Assembly: GCA_045837725.1 (NCBI GenBank)
Contig: JBEWZL010000282.1
Coordinates: forward strand, 434,001 to 498,000
Source: Vermamoeba vermiformis
Taxonomy: Eukaryota; Tubulinea; Echinamoebida
Direction of reading: 5' to 3'
DNA length: 64,000 bases
Positions 46,705 through 59,500 of this stretch are shown piece by piece (the first letter of the stretch is position 1; each line of letters opens with the position of its first letter). Made by a program: the position numbers and the translations under genes. Under the pieces are notes generated by a model. It searched no databases and was not told where the DNA came from. It saw only the letters and a list, made by a program, of their open reading frames with translations.

Positions 46705-47785
46705 AGCAAAAAGGTAAGAAAAATCGGAACGGCCACAAAAAATGCATATTTTATTCATCTTTCGTATATATCCAATAGTACTATTCAATATGACGAGCAC
46801 AAATACTGCAGATTATTTCGATTTTGACAACTTGGTGCCTGAACTTCGAATAGAAGTCATTAAGTATCTTGATATTCAAACTTTAGGACGGTTCATACAA
46901 ACAAATCGAAGTGCTGCCGGTCATATTTCAAAAGACGATTGGAAAAGAAAAATACACGAGCTAGATCCGACGATCTGGCCTAAATTATCGAAAAGAACGC
47001 GAAAAGGCGATCCAAAATTATTGTGTGCTATTGTACGCGAGGGTTTGGTAAGCTTTTATCGATTTAAATCATTTCCGAGGTAGTACTAACTCAGAGAGAA
47101 GACCTGGTGCAATTGCCATTCCAATTTATACACTCAACGAAGCTTCCCTCTAAAGTGGCTAGATTATCTGTTGAATTTACAGAAGACTTTTCCGTCTGTT
47201 CCTGCACAAAACGCATTTTTGTGCTTTTTGTTAACCTACGCGAAACATGGCTCGGGTCATTTTGGTCGTTTAAATAAGAAGTAGGCAAATATCGCTTCAT
47301 ATATCGCTTACGCATCCTATTAACCTTAATTACTAGTATTGGCATGAAATGTGGCGATGTTTTTTTGAGTCACCGGAGAATTCTTGAGTTTTTGCGTTCA
47401 AATCGACCTTTCAGAAAAACTTCCTTCCTTGATAGGTAAGTTATAATACACTAGATAACGCCTAGCTAATTTTGATCCGAAGAATGTTTTTACATCAGTT
47501 TGCTCGCGTCACTTATTGCTGGAGCGTCAAGTGGAAAATGGATCCGCTGTTCATCAACAACCGAGAGGCCTTTTCAAGTGACTATATTAAACTATACGAC
47601 CAGGACTCAAAGTTGATCGAGTTTCATCCAGTCATGAGACACCGAGTAACGAAGTACTACGGAAGAAGAAACAATTTAATAAGAAATATTGGACCACTTA
47701 AAATCGATAATGCCAAAACGAAGTTCTATTCAATCGAACAAATCAGAAAAAACAAATTCAAAATTATATTGGACGGTGCTGAATT

Positions 47786-50461
47786 CACCAGAGGAAAAAA
47801 ATCAGGGCGTTTTGCAAGCGTTGTTTTGACCAACACTTCTTGCACGCGCTATTTTCCCTTTGATTTACAACGCCTGGCGTTACGAAAAAAATAAAAACGG
47901 TTAACTTTAAAACAACGCCGTTATTTATTGTACCACAACGCTACTAAGCTCCGTTCCGTTCCGTCGTTCCGTTCTGTTCCTTCCGTCGGCCACGCGACTA
48001 TTTTTTCTGCAGAAGAAAATGTAAAGTTAGTACTCAATCCGGTAAATTTTTTTTTGCACTTACCGCCGGGCGACCACGCTTTGACGTTTCTTTTTTGTGA
48101 GTCACCTCCTGAAGAAGAAAATATAAGAAAACTGTATTACTTACTCTTTCGTTTTTTGCTTGCCTTCGTGGTCTTCTTGTTCGTTTTGGTGCCTCTCGAA
48201 TACTAGAGGCTTGAATCGCGCTGTGTAATTGGTCAGTGCATGATTGCCAGGAAGCTGTGAATATTGCACGTCTTCAATCGTGCAAAGTGATTTTTGTCCT
48301 TTTTCACAGAGCTTTTTGCATCGACGCCATGCCTAACAAAAAATAACAGAACTGAGTGATTACTGCTAAAGGAATTCTCTTGAACAAAGAAATACCGAAA
48401 CCTTGGCTTTGCCAGCTTCATTTGGAGTGCTCTCGAGGAAGAATCCAATCAAGAGATCTTTGCCTTCTTCAGTCTTGAAATAGTCGCCGATGCATGAGCG
48501 TTGGTTGTGGACCCCAGGAAGTTCCAAGCAGCATCAAGAGACTCAATTTGAGTGCCTCGTATTATGAGCCTAAAGAGAAAGAGAGAAAAAGAAAGAGACG
48601 GATTCGCTACGTGCCGCGAGACGTTTTTAATCCTGTCATCATCGAAATGAAATTGCCTTTGCCATCCGTTATTTTCCATGATTGAGATCCAGACTGTTCA
48701 CCAACACCCGATCAAGAAGATAGAGCTCTTCATATCGCTTCAAAGAAAAGAAATCCTGAGCTACCCAATCGTCATCCTCGCTGGAATTGCCGCCGCTTCT
48801 TTGCGGATTTTCTGAGCTCAAAAGGCAAAGCAAAAGAACCGTAAACACTAATCTGCAATTCTGAGTAAGGGAACAAAACGAACAAACCCCCAGCGTATTC
48901 TATTTTTAAAAAAAAAAAACCAATAAAAAAAAAAAAAAATCGCCGACTACAAAAAAAAGTATGCCACCTTTAACAAAAGCCAGGCACAGAAGCCGTCACG
49001 AGAGAGCGCATCCGCGGCGAACCAGACAGCATTGAAAATTTCTTTAGGGGAGGTCCTCACCTGAAGATCAACCAGTCACGGACAGATGGCGAAAGAAGGA
49101 ACAGGCAATCTACGAGCGTCATCTCACGCGGGAATAGCGACACTCGGAGGAAAGCCGCGTAACGGACGAACAGTTTTACAAGGAAGAAATAATTCGTATA
49201 TTAACATGGTTATAGAATAATAATGAGGATTGTTATGGTATACTCACCCAAGTCAACGAGATCGAGGTGTCAATCGCCACACAAACATTAGCAGGAACGT
49301 CAAAAGAATCGAGATTGGTCAAGCTCCTCGTCATTACACCACTAAGAGAAGTGAACGCCATTCCAAATTTGAAAAAAAGAACCTTTCAGGAGTTGAAACA
49401 ATCCACGCGGATCTACGCATTCGATGAACAACCTATTCAACAAGTATTAACCAAGTTAAAGGATTACAAAAATAAGGAATACGTATATATAGTATAATTA
49501 GAAGGAAAGAATCCGAAACATTGTTTGTTGATCGGATTTAGTTGATTTAAAAAATAAATTTTATTAGAAACAATTATTTACAACGAAATATACAATAAAA
49601 GTGGTAATATATGCGTAAATATATTATATTTACCATTTAATTAATTGTTGATATCGTCAGTTGTTTGCACGCGAAAACGAATAACTTGAATCTGCTATAA
49701 CAGTCGAAATAAATACACAGCCACGTTTGAGTGCTTTAAAATTAACAAAAATATATATTATGTGATATCGCGTGGTTGTTTGTGTTCGTTGGTATTGAAA
49801 AATAGGTCGGTCCAAAAAACACTTGCAAACTCGAACTACACAACACTACAACAAGTCAATAGTACGTAGTGTTTGTTTTTATGTCATTATATGTTGTATC
49901 TCATCCGATTTTATTCTTAATTCAATGATCGAAGGGAGGATGTGCGATCGACAAACACGATCTCTTACCAGTATTTCTCGAATTTCGAAAAAACAGCATG
50001 ATCACGTAAGAATAACTATATTTAATGCACTTACTGGCCGTAAAATTCAATTAACCGCGACCTTGATCGAGATTGGGCCACGAAACAAAATTTCATCAGC
50101 AATAATTTATTTTATTAATATAACATTGTCGTCATCATTTATATAATGCAAATAGCATATATTTATAAAAATATTTATTTTTAAAATCGTTCGACGGGAG
50201 ATCGCGCGATGAGCCGCATGTGACATCCTCTCTCGAAATCAATCGAATCTAAACCATACCCATTCGCTTCTTGAATACATAAATATACTTTTCCCTCAAT
50301 ACGACCCCTATAATCCCCCGCGTCTCCGATCTGAAATCCGGTGTTTTCGTGCCCCAACGCCGTTTTTTCCTTTTTTTGCGTTACAATAATCAAAACAACG
50401 CCAAAAATCGACCTACAACGCCGGTTTATTGGTCAAAACGCCCTTTTTTTTTCCTGTAGTG
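47786..50461. mobile_element. CACTA/EnSpm-like DNA transposon, 2676 bp, probably non-autonomous
   Basis: Left end reads CACCAGAGGAAAAAAATCAG; right end, read inward on the other strand, CACTACAGGAAAAAAAAGGG. Both are followed by GGGCGTTTTG, so the terminal inverted repeats are about 28 bp and imperfect. CACTA starts and Ap-rich TIRs are typical of CACTA elements. The flanks share TT (47784-47785 and 50462-50463), consistent with a 2-bp target duplication (families in this group use 2-3). Subterminal copies of GGCGTT / GCGTTGTTTTGA occur near both ends (for example 47818-47830, 47872-47878 and several in 50340-50420), as expected of transposase-binding sites. No transposase with DDE motifs is seen inside. 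The inner region has a spliced gene-like stretch on the minus strand and A-rich tracts around 48910-48955. Confidence 0.72.
48060..48870 (-). CDS. Possible spliced gene within the CACTA-like element (unknown)
   Basis: Between the element's ends the minus strand shows several exon-like pieces with GT-AG borders: NSSEDDDWVAQDFFSLKRYE near 48800-48700, ELPGVHNQRSCIGDYFKTEE near 48530-48450, AWRRCKKLCEKGQKSLCTIE from 48332, and a basic tail with KRGRPA (AT-hook-like) near 48090-48060. I could not join all pieces in one frame, so the ends are approximate. It could be a captured host gene or an element-encoded DNA-binding protein. No motif identifies a transposase. Confidence 0.3.
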
Positions 50462-50763
50462 TTAACGCCGAACGAATTGTATTATTTCTTTGATTACGCG
50501 TGTATCGACTGGAACCATCCGTTCTGTAACCGTGCTTCTGCTATGCCCATAGCCATCAAAAATTGGCTGTTAGAAAAACGAGACAGATCTGTGCAGAACG
50601 GCGGTTGGTAACAATAAAGATCTTATTTAAGACAGATCAAATGACTACGAATAAAGAGGAGTGCTTCAAATTGTATTTGTATTGACGATTTAAATTACTC
50701 CGCATCGCCACGCAGATTTCTGAAACACTCCTTCCGGTGGTTCATTCTATTTCCACGAAAGAG

Positions 50764-53625
50764 ATGAGCACGAGAAAGAGAGCCTTAGAGGATGGTGACA
50801 ACGAGCAGCAAGCCAAACGGCAAAAACTAGAGCATAATGAAGTGACTACTGTGCATCCATTCGAATTGGCAGAGCTTGTGGAGGCGATCGTAGCACATCT
50901 GCTTTCAATTTCGCCTTTGTCAATTTTAAATTTAATGTGCTCCTCAAAAAGGTGAGTAATACGATTATATATAACAATTAAACGCACTGCGATAATATTT
51001 AAAAATAAACTATATAAAATCTTATTTCTTGTAACTTTCAGACTGCGAGATGTGGTGCTTGCCAAGTCTTTGTGGCTTCGTCAAGGCTTCAAACAACTCT
51101 ACGACATGGCTTCAAATGATTTTCTTCCCGCAGAATATCTTCGTGCAGTTTTGGGTCAACTGGAGCTCGATCGACTGAAACAACAAGAATTGCGGTGGGG
51201 CCAAGCGTCCCTATTTCTAAAGGTCGATAAATATGTGACAAATGAAGAAACGTAAGATTATAGTCGTAATGTCCTTAAACTAACCATTGTTGTTTAGTAC
51301 TGGCCTTCTTGAGTGCAAATTCGATCTGGTCCACGAAGAAAGACGCAGATATGATACACGGCGGTTAAATTCAGCAGAATATTTAGCAGATCGATGTCTT
51401 ACAGATGAGGCACACAGAGTGTTGTTGAACATCATGGCAAGATTAGTTAACAAATTTATCACGATCCAACAGTTGATCGAGTTTATCGAGATCTCAGAGG
51501 AAGATATTCTAAAAAAACGTAAGTATTATAGACTCTTATATATATACATATATATCTGATTGTTGTATTCTAGAAAAACAAGATTTGCACGAGATTTTAT
51601 ATGTACCTGCAGCGGAATACGAAGAAGTTGAGGCCACTTCATTCAACGAATACTTGCAAGCAGAAGCACTGTATTATCCAGAAATGGAAATGTAAGCAAT
51701 AAGAATATTCATACGACTACGACAAAGTTTTTAATAATAATTTTTATAATTCAGTGGTCCAGCCAAGTTTTACCCAGTGATGATGATCGATGGTGTGTAC
51801 AGCACGGTGCTCTATCGTGAGGAAGATTTTCCGTCGACAGAACTCAATTTCCGAATTTGGAAACGGTTCATGGACGAGCATCGATCGATTTTGATCTTTG
51901 ATGGCATGTTCGAAGTAGCAAATGTAGCCGCCGAAGCACACAACCCCTATATCAAAGTAGCTTATTAATCCATAATAATAATAATAATATAATATTAATT
52001 ATTTTTCACAGTTTAATTCGCAAAAGAATTTGATCGAAGAATGCGGCTTTTTGAACGTAGATCCAAACGAAAGCGGAGTTAGAAATACCACAAGATGCGG
52101 AATTTTTGAAATTCATCGAATTTCCTTTTAAGAAAGAGGAATGTTTTGAGCTGGCTGGGGATATCACGTCACTACTATTTGGCGACTACGTAGAGCATTT
52201 CTTGGTTGAGCGAATGAAACCACCGCACAAGTACTTCAAAAACGTCAAATTTAGAAGAACTCAAAGCGACATTGATTTTGAAACGAATTTATGCAAAGTT
52301 CACTCGGATCCAGCGAACATCTTCTTCGAGTCGGTATTGCCTTATTTGGTAAACGATCCGAAATCCTTCCTGACATTCTTCCGCACTTGCAAAAGGTAAA
52401 TTGGTGCTCGAGCTGTAGACAGCACAACTTAAACTAACTTCAATGTTCTATTTTTAGCTTCCGAAAGCTACGGAATGAGAAAGATGTTTGGAAAAGACTT
52501 GGCTTTGTGCACTTTGCGGAGTGGCACTACGACTACGAAGGTGTTAAAATTCTTCAAACTAGTCACATCAGACGCATCTTGCGCGCGATAAGAAGAGATT
52601 TTGTTCATGAAAAAGTATTGCAGCTAAACTCTGACATGCAGTGTGTCAATCACATTTCAAATTTATCGCAGGAAACTGTCTTGTAAGTGTTACTTTGAAG
52701 CACTAAGAATGACATACTAACTACTACAGGCAAATGGAGAACAAATTATTTGACCCGACAAAAGACGAGGCGTTTGTAGCAATTCATGGCGTGAGATTTC
52801 AAGAGTATTTAGCCAACAGAAAACTCACTGAAGAGGCCGCACAGATGTTGATGTGGCTGAAAAGAAAAATTGCTGTCGAACTTGTTAGTGTCGAAGATTT
52901 GATTGGCTTCATTGAACTAGAGAAAGATCAACCTTGTAAGTAATTTCCCCCTTTCTTATCTTCTTATATGTGCCTTATCTTATTCTATTATTGTTAGTGG
53001 GCATTACAGAAATGGTTACTAAAGTGGATGTGACAGTGCCACAAGCAGAAGAGCAGCACGAGTACTTGGTCAGCCTTTTGCGTGGTTTGTGGTGCGAGTA
53101 AGTTTTTCTGAATATTAATAACGTACTTTCAACTCACGGAATTAATCAGGGAGGATTGGGACTTTGACGTGTTGTTGCAGACCCAACACACCTTCACGTC
53201 CAATTCTCACGTGGAAATAGACTCGGATGCAGTGCAAATCAGCATTACTGTGAACAAAGTGTTTGTTGGCGAGGATCGATCGATAGTGTTCATTCAGTCC
53301 TATTGCGGATTAATGAGCATTGTCAGCGAAGAAGATTTTTACATCAAAGTACGCGAAATATTATGTTATTTGATCGTCATATTAACTTTTTATATTCTAG
53401 TATGACAAAAGCAAGAATTTGATTGAAGAGTGTGGCACGCTGTCAACTTTCAGAGCGATGAATTGTCCGAATGAAATTGATCAGCACACTGTTATTTGCA
53501 TGATGTTAGAGAAGCCTGGACAGCCTGTGGGCTTCACCGAAGACATGTTAATGCGGCGTGAAATAATATGGCAAGCACCATTGCCCGAGTACCACTTCAA
53601 GAACATCAAGTTCAAGAAGGATTGA
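50764..53625 (+). CDS. Double F-box-like protein (two tandem modules)
   Basis: Short-intron gene beginning with a nuclear-type leader MSTRKRALEDGDNEQQAKRQ. Module 1 has an F-box-like helix (SISPLSILNLMCSSKRLRDV) plus a domain with LVHEERRRYDTRRLNSAEYL and KNLIEECGF. Module 2 repeats the plan: FESVLPYLVNDPKSFLTFFR, FVAIHGVRFQEYLANRKLTE, SKNLIEECGTL, and ends FKNIKFKKD, matching FKNVKFRR at the end of module 1. So it is an internal duplication. Near 52055-52080 module 1 changes frame by one base (…ECGFLN to KAELEIPQDAEF), which breaks an otherwise continuous product; this may be an assembly indel. The family of the repeated domain is not recognised. Confidence 0.62.
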
Positions 53626-53708
53626 ACGAGATCTGGTGCACATAAAGCACTCGATGGAGAACGATAAATACACAGTTTCGCGACTATTTACAATACATAG
53701 ACACAGTA

Positions 53709-55509
53709 TTATACATGGTTATCATTGGAAGAGTCAGCAGGCAACGTACTGCTTGGCCGAGAGACCTCGTTGGACACGGATCCTTTGGGCGATGTTTTGT
53801 TGGACAGGCGACTGTTTGGTAACTCAAATGCTAATATATTGGCCATGGACGCGGCGTTGATCGCAGTGAATAGAGAGTACCATACAGCCATATAATCTAA
53901 GTGGAAAAAGTTAGTCGGATCTGGCGGGCTAACAATGGATCTACTTACTGATTGGTGCGTAAGCAAAGCCTGTCGCAAATAGTGCTGCGAACAAAACGAA
54001 CAATATTAAGAACCCTGCGCATACTAACATTCTTATAGTAGTCTAAACAATAGACCGTTAGTTTTGATGGCAGATCGGATAAATTTGTACCTTTTTCAAC
54101 GCAACTGTTTTGCCGATATTTTTACTCTCGTTCATGCGCCGAAGTAACTTAACGCCAGTAATTAAATGGAACACAACAATAGCCACTGATACCGCAATGT
54201 ACAGTACCGCTAAAAAAAGACAATTAGATCCGTACATTCAATTTTCATGAAAAATAGTACCAGTCACAAATTGCAAGTGATCGACTGTCGTCCAACTTCT
54301 TAGAAATAATTGCAGTAATTGCACGGCAATTAATGTGGCTGAAAGTACGAAGAACGGAATTTTCATCCGGATGATGAACGGATGTACAATGATTGAAGAC
54401 GTCGTCATCATTTCGTGCCAGTATAATATGATCAATATGAAGGACGATAATGCGAATGGCATCGATAGGCGCGTAAAGGCTACTGAGACTTGTTCTGAGT
54501 AAATAAAATTCGCGCAAAGCGGATCGATGATGTGCAACAGCCGAACTGCGGGTAGAACGATTAATATTGGATTATTATATGCTATGGTACTATTCTCATG
54601 TACTTACGAGTATTAGAGAATAATTCGATCGACAGAACAAAAATGGCGATGGATGCGGTGCAGCCTCCATAAAACATAGAGAAATCTCGCAACTTCCAAA
54701 TCGCTAAGCCGATGTGCAGCCTGCTGGATATAGTCCCAAGAACACTATAACAAAATATTAAGCATAATTGGCAATTTTAAAGCGAAATTTCTGATTCTGA
54801 AATTTACCTGTCCAGATGTAGTAACCAGCCCCATAGTAGGTATCATCCCAAGGGTTAGGCGCGTCTATAATATGATTTAATATGATTTTAATTGTTATGA
54901 AGCTGATATTTACGTCATCTTACCGCTTGGCAAAAATGTTACGGATGCAATCTGGTTGGTGTAAAAGAGCGGCAAGAAGATCTTTGCTTCTGGTATAGCC
55001 ATCTCGAATACTGATATATTAATCTTTTTAAGGTTCTCTTTATCGTTCCATCGCCATTTCAAGTAGCCTCCCACATCTGGCGTTAAGTTTTAAGTTATTG
55101 CAAGAATTTCGAATAGGCCAAACAGAATCTGATTCGACTTACAGTATGTCGGAGATACATATAATGCTCCTATGGCACCCTTATTTTGCGCGTCAAGAAT
55201 AAGTTCGTCAACGGCAAGTGGATTTCGGATGATAAAAATTTTGTTTTGAACATCATCCGTCTTATTTGTTATTTCCGCAGTAATGGCATAATTTATGCGT
55301 GTTCCAATGCCGCCTATAATTAGAATTTAGCCGCAGTTTCAACAAAAATTGCAAAAAATAATGTACTTACCAACGTACAAAATTTCAATGCTTTCAAGCG
55401 GGATTATGGTGCCATTTTTCATTCGAATAATAAGTTGTGCTTGTGTTGTATTGATTGTCAATAACAAAACTATAATTGTGAGCCAAAAAGGCCAACTCCT
55501 CAAGATCAT
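53709..55509 (-). CDS. Secreted PA-like domain plus seven-helix membrane protein (receptor-like)
   Basis: Exons 55509-55371, 55313-55143, 55076-54924, 54864-54808, 54745-54608, 54545-54261, 54209-54091, 54042-53949, 53896-53709. A signal peptide (FWLTIIVLLLTINTTQAQ) leads a luminal/extracellular part of about 160 residues that looks like a protease-associated (PA) fold: IFIIRNPLAVDELILDAQNK, GAIGALYVSP. Then about seven hydrophobic helices follow (e.g. SMFYGGCTASIAIFVLSIEL, IPFFVLSATLIAVQLLQLFL, VLYIAVSVAIVVFHLITGV), and a polar Ser-rich tail. The set suggests an orphan receptor or a lysosomal 7TM, with unknown ligand. The exon 4/5 junction leaves a one-base frame conflict (…YYIWT and LGTISSRLHIG). 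Start chosen at 55509 for the signal peptide; 55581 is in frame upstream. Confidence 0.62.
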
Positions 55510-55755
55510 TTCTTGGCTTGTGGATGTGCTGCGCTTGTTGTGTTGTAAGCTGCTTGCCGAAATGTCTAAAAAGATTGGCACAGGGATAATTGACTGGTCA
55601 AATCAATCTCCGGTTTGGACAAAAAAGGAAATCAGATTTTTTAAAGTGGATTTGATCCCGCGACAGGGGTATTTTTACCTTTCGTTCCAGAATCGCACAC
55701 TGTAGTAAGCTCGATAATATGATTAACTCGGATAATATGAGCCTATTTAAGCATT

Positions 55756-56399
55756 TTATTGCTCTTGGATCTCGACAATTTTTGTTTTGCTTCTTGCGTG
55801 CTTGGCGTTTTGAAATTTACTCCACGCTAATTATAGTATAAGAAGATTATATTTAGATATTGATTAATTGCATATAAATCCTTTTTTGTACACTTACTGT
55901 AGCCAACAGATCGGATTATTTGAGCAGTACCGAATAAAATTGCGCCAAGAAGAGCCGCGTAAGAAAAATAAAGCATATATCGCTTAGCTTGCGCGCCAAA
56001 TATAACAATAGAGTCACCTAGTCTATAATCAAAGGTATTAGCTGTAAGTTTTCGATCGCGTAAGTTTGGATGTGAGCTCAGAAATAATTATTTTAAATTA
56101 ATAATACTAACCTATTAATGCTAGTTGCTAGGATCTTCGCGGCATCAACAACTGACTCGTTAATTTTTTTAAGGGATGCACCAGGCGTGTCAATTTGATT
56201 TAATCCTTCTACAGCTGCATCCAAAAATCTTTTGGCAATATTTTACGTGAATATATTTTATATTAATTATAGGAGTGCTAGACTTACGATTTGCTGCCGT
56301 CTATAATATATCGTAATAATTAAAATACGACCGCAGATCTGGATCTTTTTTTCCTTACGTACCTGCTGCAGCGCTTGTCTTGGCTTTTAAAGAATTCAT
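55756..56399 (-). CDS. Small single-pass membrane protein, 120 residues, unknown
   Basis: Five short exons (56399-56363, 56300-56288, 56228-56112, 56022-55898, 55826-55756) that join in phase to 120 residues. None of the pieces alone would be taken for a gene. Sequence features: Ala/Ser start MNSLKAKTSAAADGSKSFLD, a helical stretch GLNQIDTPGASLKKINESV, one hydrophobic segment YMLYFSYAALLGAILFGTAQ, and a basic C-terminal tail (KFQNAKHARSKTKIVEIQEQ). It has no signal peptide. Family not recognised. One 13-nt exon depends on splice sites only, so the model is tentative. Confidence 0.5.
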
Positions 56400-56570
56400 A
56401 TTATTCTATACAATAATAATTTTAAAATTAAGCTGATGTTGGTAGCACACAGCTTCAGTGTCAAACAAAATCATTTTTAGCACTTTTCTGGAAATTTGTA
56501 CTTTTAAAACTACAACTAATCTACACAACTAGCACTAGCTCACTGACGGATCACAAGCCCTTGGACTCTA

Positions 56571-59500
56571 TCACGTGATAATGTTCATACTCGGAGGCAG
56601 AGTACTGGATGACACGGGACAGAAGTTAAGTGCCACGCTGTCCGTGCACGTGGCCTTGATGTAGACAGGCGAGTTGGAGCCGTCAATGCCCCACACTGTC
56701 ACACCGTCGCGCGTGTATGGCGGCACGCCAGACCGCGTCTCGTAGTTCTTGACATTGACGTACAAGTACTGACCACTGAAGTAGAACGAGAACGGCGTGT
56801 TGATCAGCGCAGTCATGTTCAGCACTTGGACGTACGATCCCTTGTGACCGAAATAGCGGTCTTGATAGGTAATGTTGAACGTCGTGCCCGCAGGATAACT
56901 CAGCACAAAATAGGCCTGAGCATTGGGAGGCACACGAGTAGGCATAAAGCTCCAGCTCTTGGGTGCTCCGTTATTCGGGAACTGAACGAACCAACCTTCG
57001 CCGCTAATGCCCGTGGCGGCACTTTGACCGTACGTGAAGTTTGTGGTCGTTGTTGGACGGCCACACAGAGTGAACGAGCCCATTACATCACCACTCGCAC
57101 CGGTGTAGTTTGCCACGGAGATACCTACATTGATAATTTCACGGCCCTAAACGATGATAAGTCAGTTTAATATTGCCAATAAGACTCATGTGTTGTTCTT
57201 ACGGGTTTTCTGGGACAGATCCAGGTGCGCCAGTTCCAGTCGTAGTGACAATCATCACCTCCGTTCCAAATGCCAGCCCAGCTGCCAATAATACCACCGC
57301 CACTAACGCCAGTAACTGAACCGTCCCAGTCTTCAATGTTCGAAGACATGCGTGCAAAGCCCGTGTCACTTTGAACTCTGACGGCGTCATCACAGTCTAT
57401 GAGGGTACATTTGAACATTAGTCCTTAGTACTAGTGAGACTTACCATCAAAGTGAAGGCCACTGACAGCTGAAATTCCTTGATTGAGCGACTGATCGACG
57501 TTGTTCAAGACACTCAAACAGTTCGTGTTCTGATTGATGCTGACACTGTTCACGAATCTCGTGTCATTCTTGTACCCGACGAAGGTCACATTGGACAGAA
57601 TGGCCACACTCCATTGATCGTACTATCTCAACGTTAGTAAGTTAAACAACAAATTAAGTGTGACTTACGAATTGGAAGCCTTGTGAGCCTTGAGGTTGAC
57701 CATAGATGTTCGTCTTGGGATAGCCCAACGGATTCTTCGTGATACCAAAGACTGAGTCCTTGCCGAGAGCTGGACCGAAGAGTGTTGCACCACGACCGAC
57801 ATCCCATGACTAGAAGCATCGTTAGTGACACGTGTCAAACATGTCAAAAGTGTTATCGTTACCTCGGAGTTTCGGAACTCGACGGAGTTACCCCAATGAT
57901 TTGTACCTTGACCACACAACCACGCCTTGAAGTTGGTGATGTTCAGCGCTGTATCGACGATCTTGCCATCGACCCACTTGCGGGCATTTCTGTTGTCAGC
58001 ACCTTGGGTGCGGCCTCCGTTGTAAGTCAGCACGTCATTGCTATCGTACCACAATACTACAAAGAGGTTAACTACATTGTATATAACCTTATTGGCTTAG
58101 TCACGTACGTCCTCCCGAATAGAGACAGCCACCAAAGATCGAGAAGTAGTATCCGGAGGAATGTGCTGTGTTGCCGTCGAACTGAAGTGCTGCTTTGTCC
58201 TTTGGTGCAATGGGCATGTACATGCCTTTGAACTCGCCTGTGGGGACCTTGAAGTGCGGCAGAATGATGCCAGACCATCCTCCTGACGCGGCATTGCCTC
58301 GCACGAAGTTCCACATGTTCGAGATGTAGAAACCTGCTGCTGCCGAGTCAGCGGGCAAGATTCCTGTAAAACCGATTAGCTATTGATTACAATATCGATG
58401 TTCGGCGTACTGTCAGGTGTGGCCGGTAAGTTGGCCATGAACTGACTTCCGCTAGTCGCGAAGTCACCAATGTACGCCACACGAGAGGCAAGATTGAACG
58501 AGATTGTGTTGTTCTCTTCGACGCCCTGTGTTTGTGTTAGTTAAGAGCTAATGACACTAAATGTTGAGCATCTTACGTCTTCGAGGTAGTAGCAGTGACC
58601 ATGTGTTCTGAACGCGACATTGCGCGACACCAACATCTCATGTGTGCCGTGAACTGTAATGCAGCGGAAGTAGCTGTCGTGCACACTGTTGTCTGTAGCA
58701 TACGAAGTCGAGGAGATGTTCATCAAGTGGAAATGAATCTAAAAGATACAGTGTCAAAAATGATGACACGTGTCAAAGTGTCATTATATTCAAACTTACA
58801 GGATATCGTCCAAGCATGTTGAACTGACCCATTCTGTTCGTTTCAATGCCCGAAACTCGGCCTTCACCCATCATCATCAGGTGACCGCCGAACATTTCCG
58901 TGTCAGAGGCTTCATCGCCACTCAGCTGAATGCGACGAGACAGCAAGCCAACTTCGGTCTGATACTCCGCTCCTGCATGATGATAGAAGCGAATGCGACT
59001 CGTGAACTGAACAACATTATCTTGGACTGCTCGCACCGTGAGGACTTCATTCATGTCGTAGAAGTCGTCGTACATGAACGATGTGACCAATAACACTTGT
59101 TGACCTGCCTCCCAGTTGACATTTTGTTGCAAGAACAAGCGATCAGAGCCAGGCATTGCTGGTGCTGCGAGACGACTCCACGAAGGATTGAATTGTTTGC
59201 CTGTGATAGAGCGTCAGTCGCATCACAGCCTTAAAATAGCTGCGTAGGACGTACCGTGAAGTTCAACTACACTGCCTTTGTACGCAACAATGCCTTTGCC
59301 TTCAGTTGGAGTTGAGGCCTTGTCACCGAAGAATGTCAACTTGATGTTCGAGTACAAACGACACGTTGATGAGCCCATTCTGATTTCAATGTTAGCCACT
59401 CGTACTATGATTCTGTCTTACAACTGGTTGTTACCTTATAGCACCATAGACCCAGATAGTTCCGATGTTCAGTTCAATCGGTGCATCTGCAAAGATAAGC

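Larger units (their letters stand above)
46790..50611 (+). pseudogene. F-box-like protein, tandem paralogue B, interrupted by a CACTA-like transposon
   Basis: Exons 46790-47047, 47099-47280, 47337-47435, and a final exon starting 47483 that stops being homologous at 47785 and resumes at 50462. Reading around the insert gives …DGAE-LTPNELYYFFDY…, aligned to the paralogue's DGQELSPYDLYYFFDN. The last fragment ends LEKRDRSVQNGGW at 50611. Without excision or splicing of the insert, the reading frame after the transposon border changes and ends at 47894 after about 35 foreign residues (ending …RLALRKK). The last exon is about 94% identical to copy A up to that point, so the insertion is recent relative to the tandem duplication, or the exon was converted. 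Confidence 0.75.

Noticed and set aside
48900-48960. A-rich tracts taken as a LINE/SINE tail
   Set aside because: No upstream reverse transcriptase or pol III box, and no target duplication.
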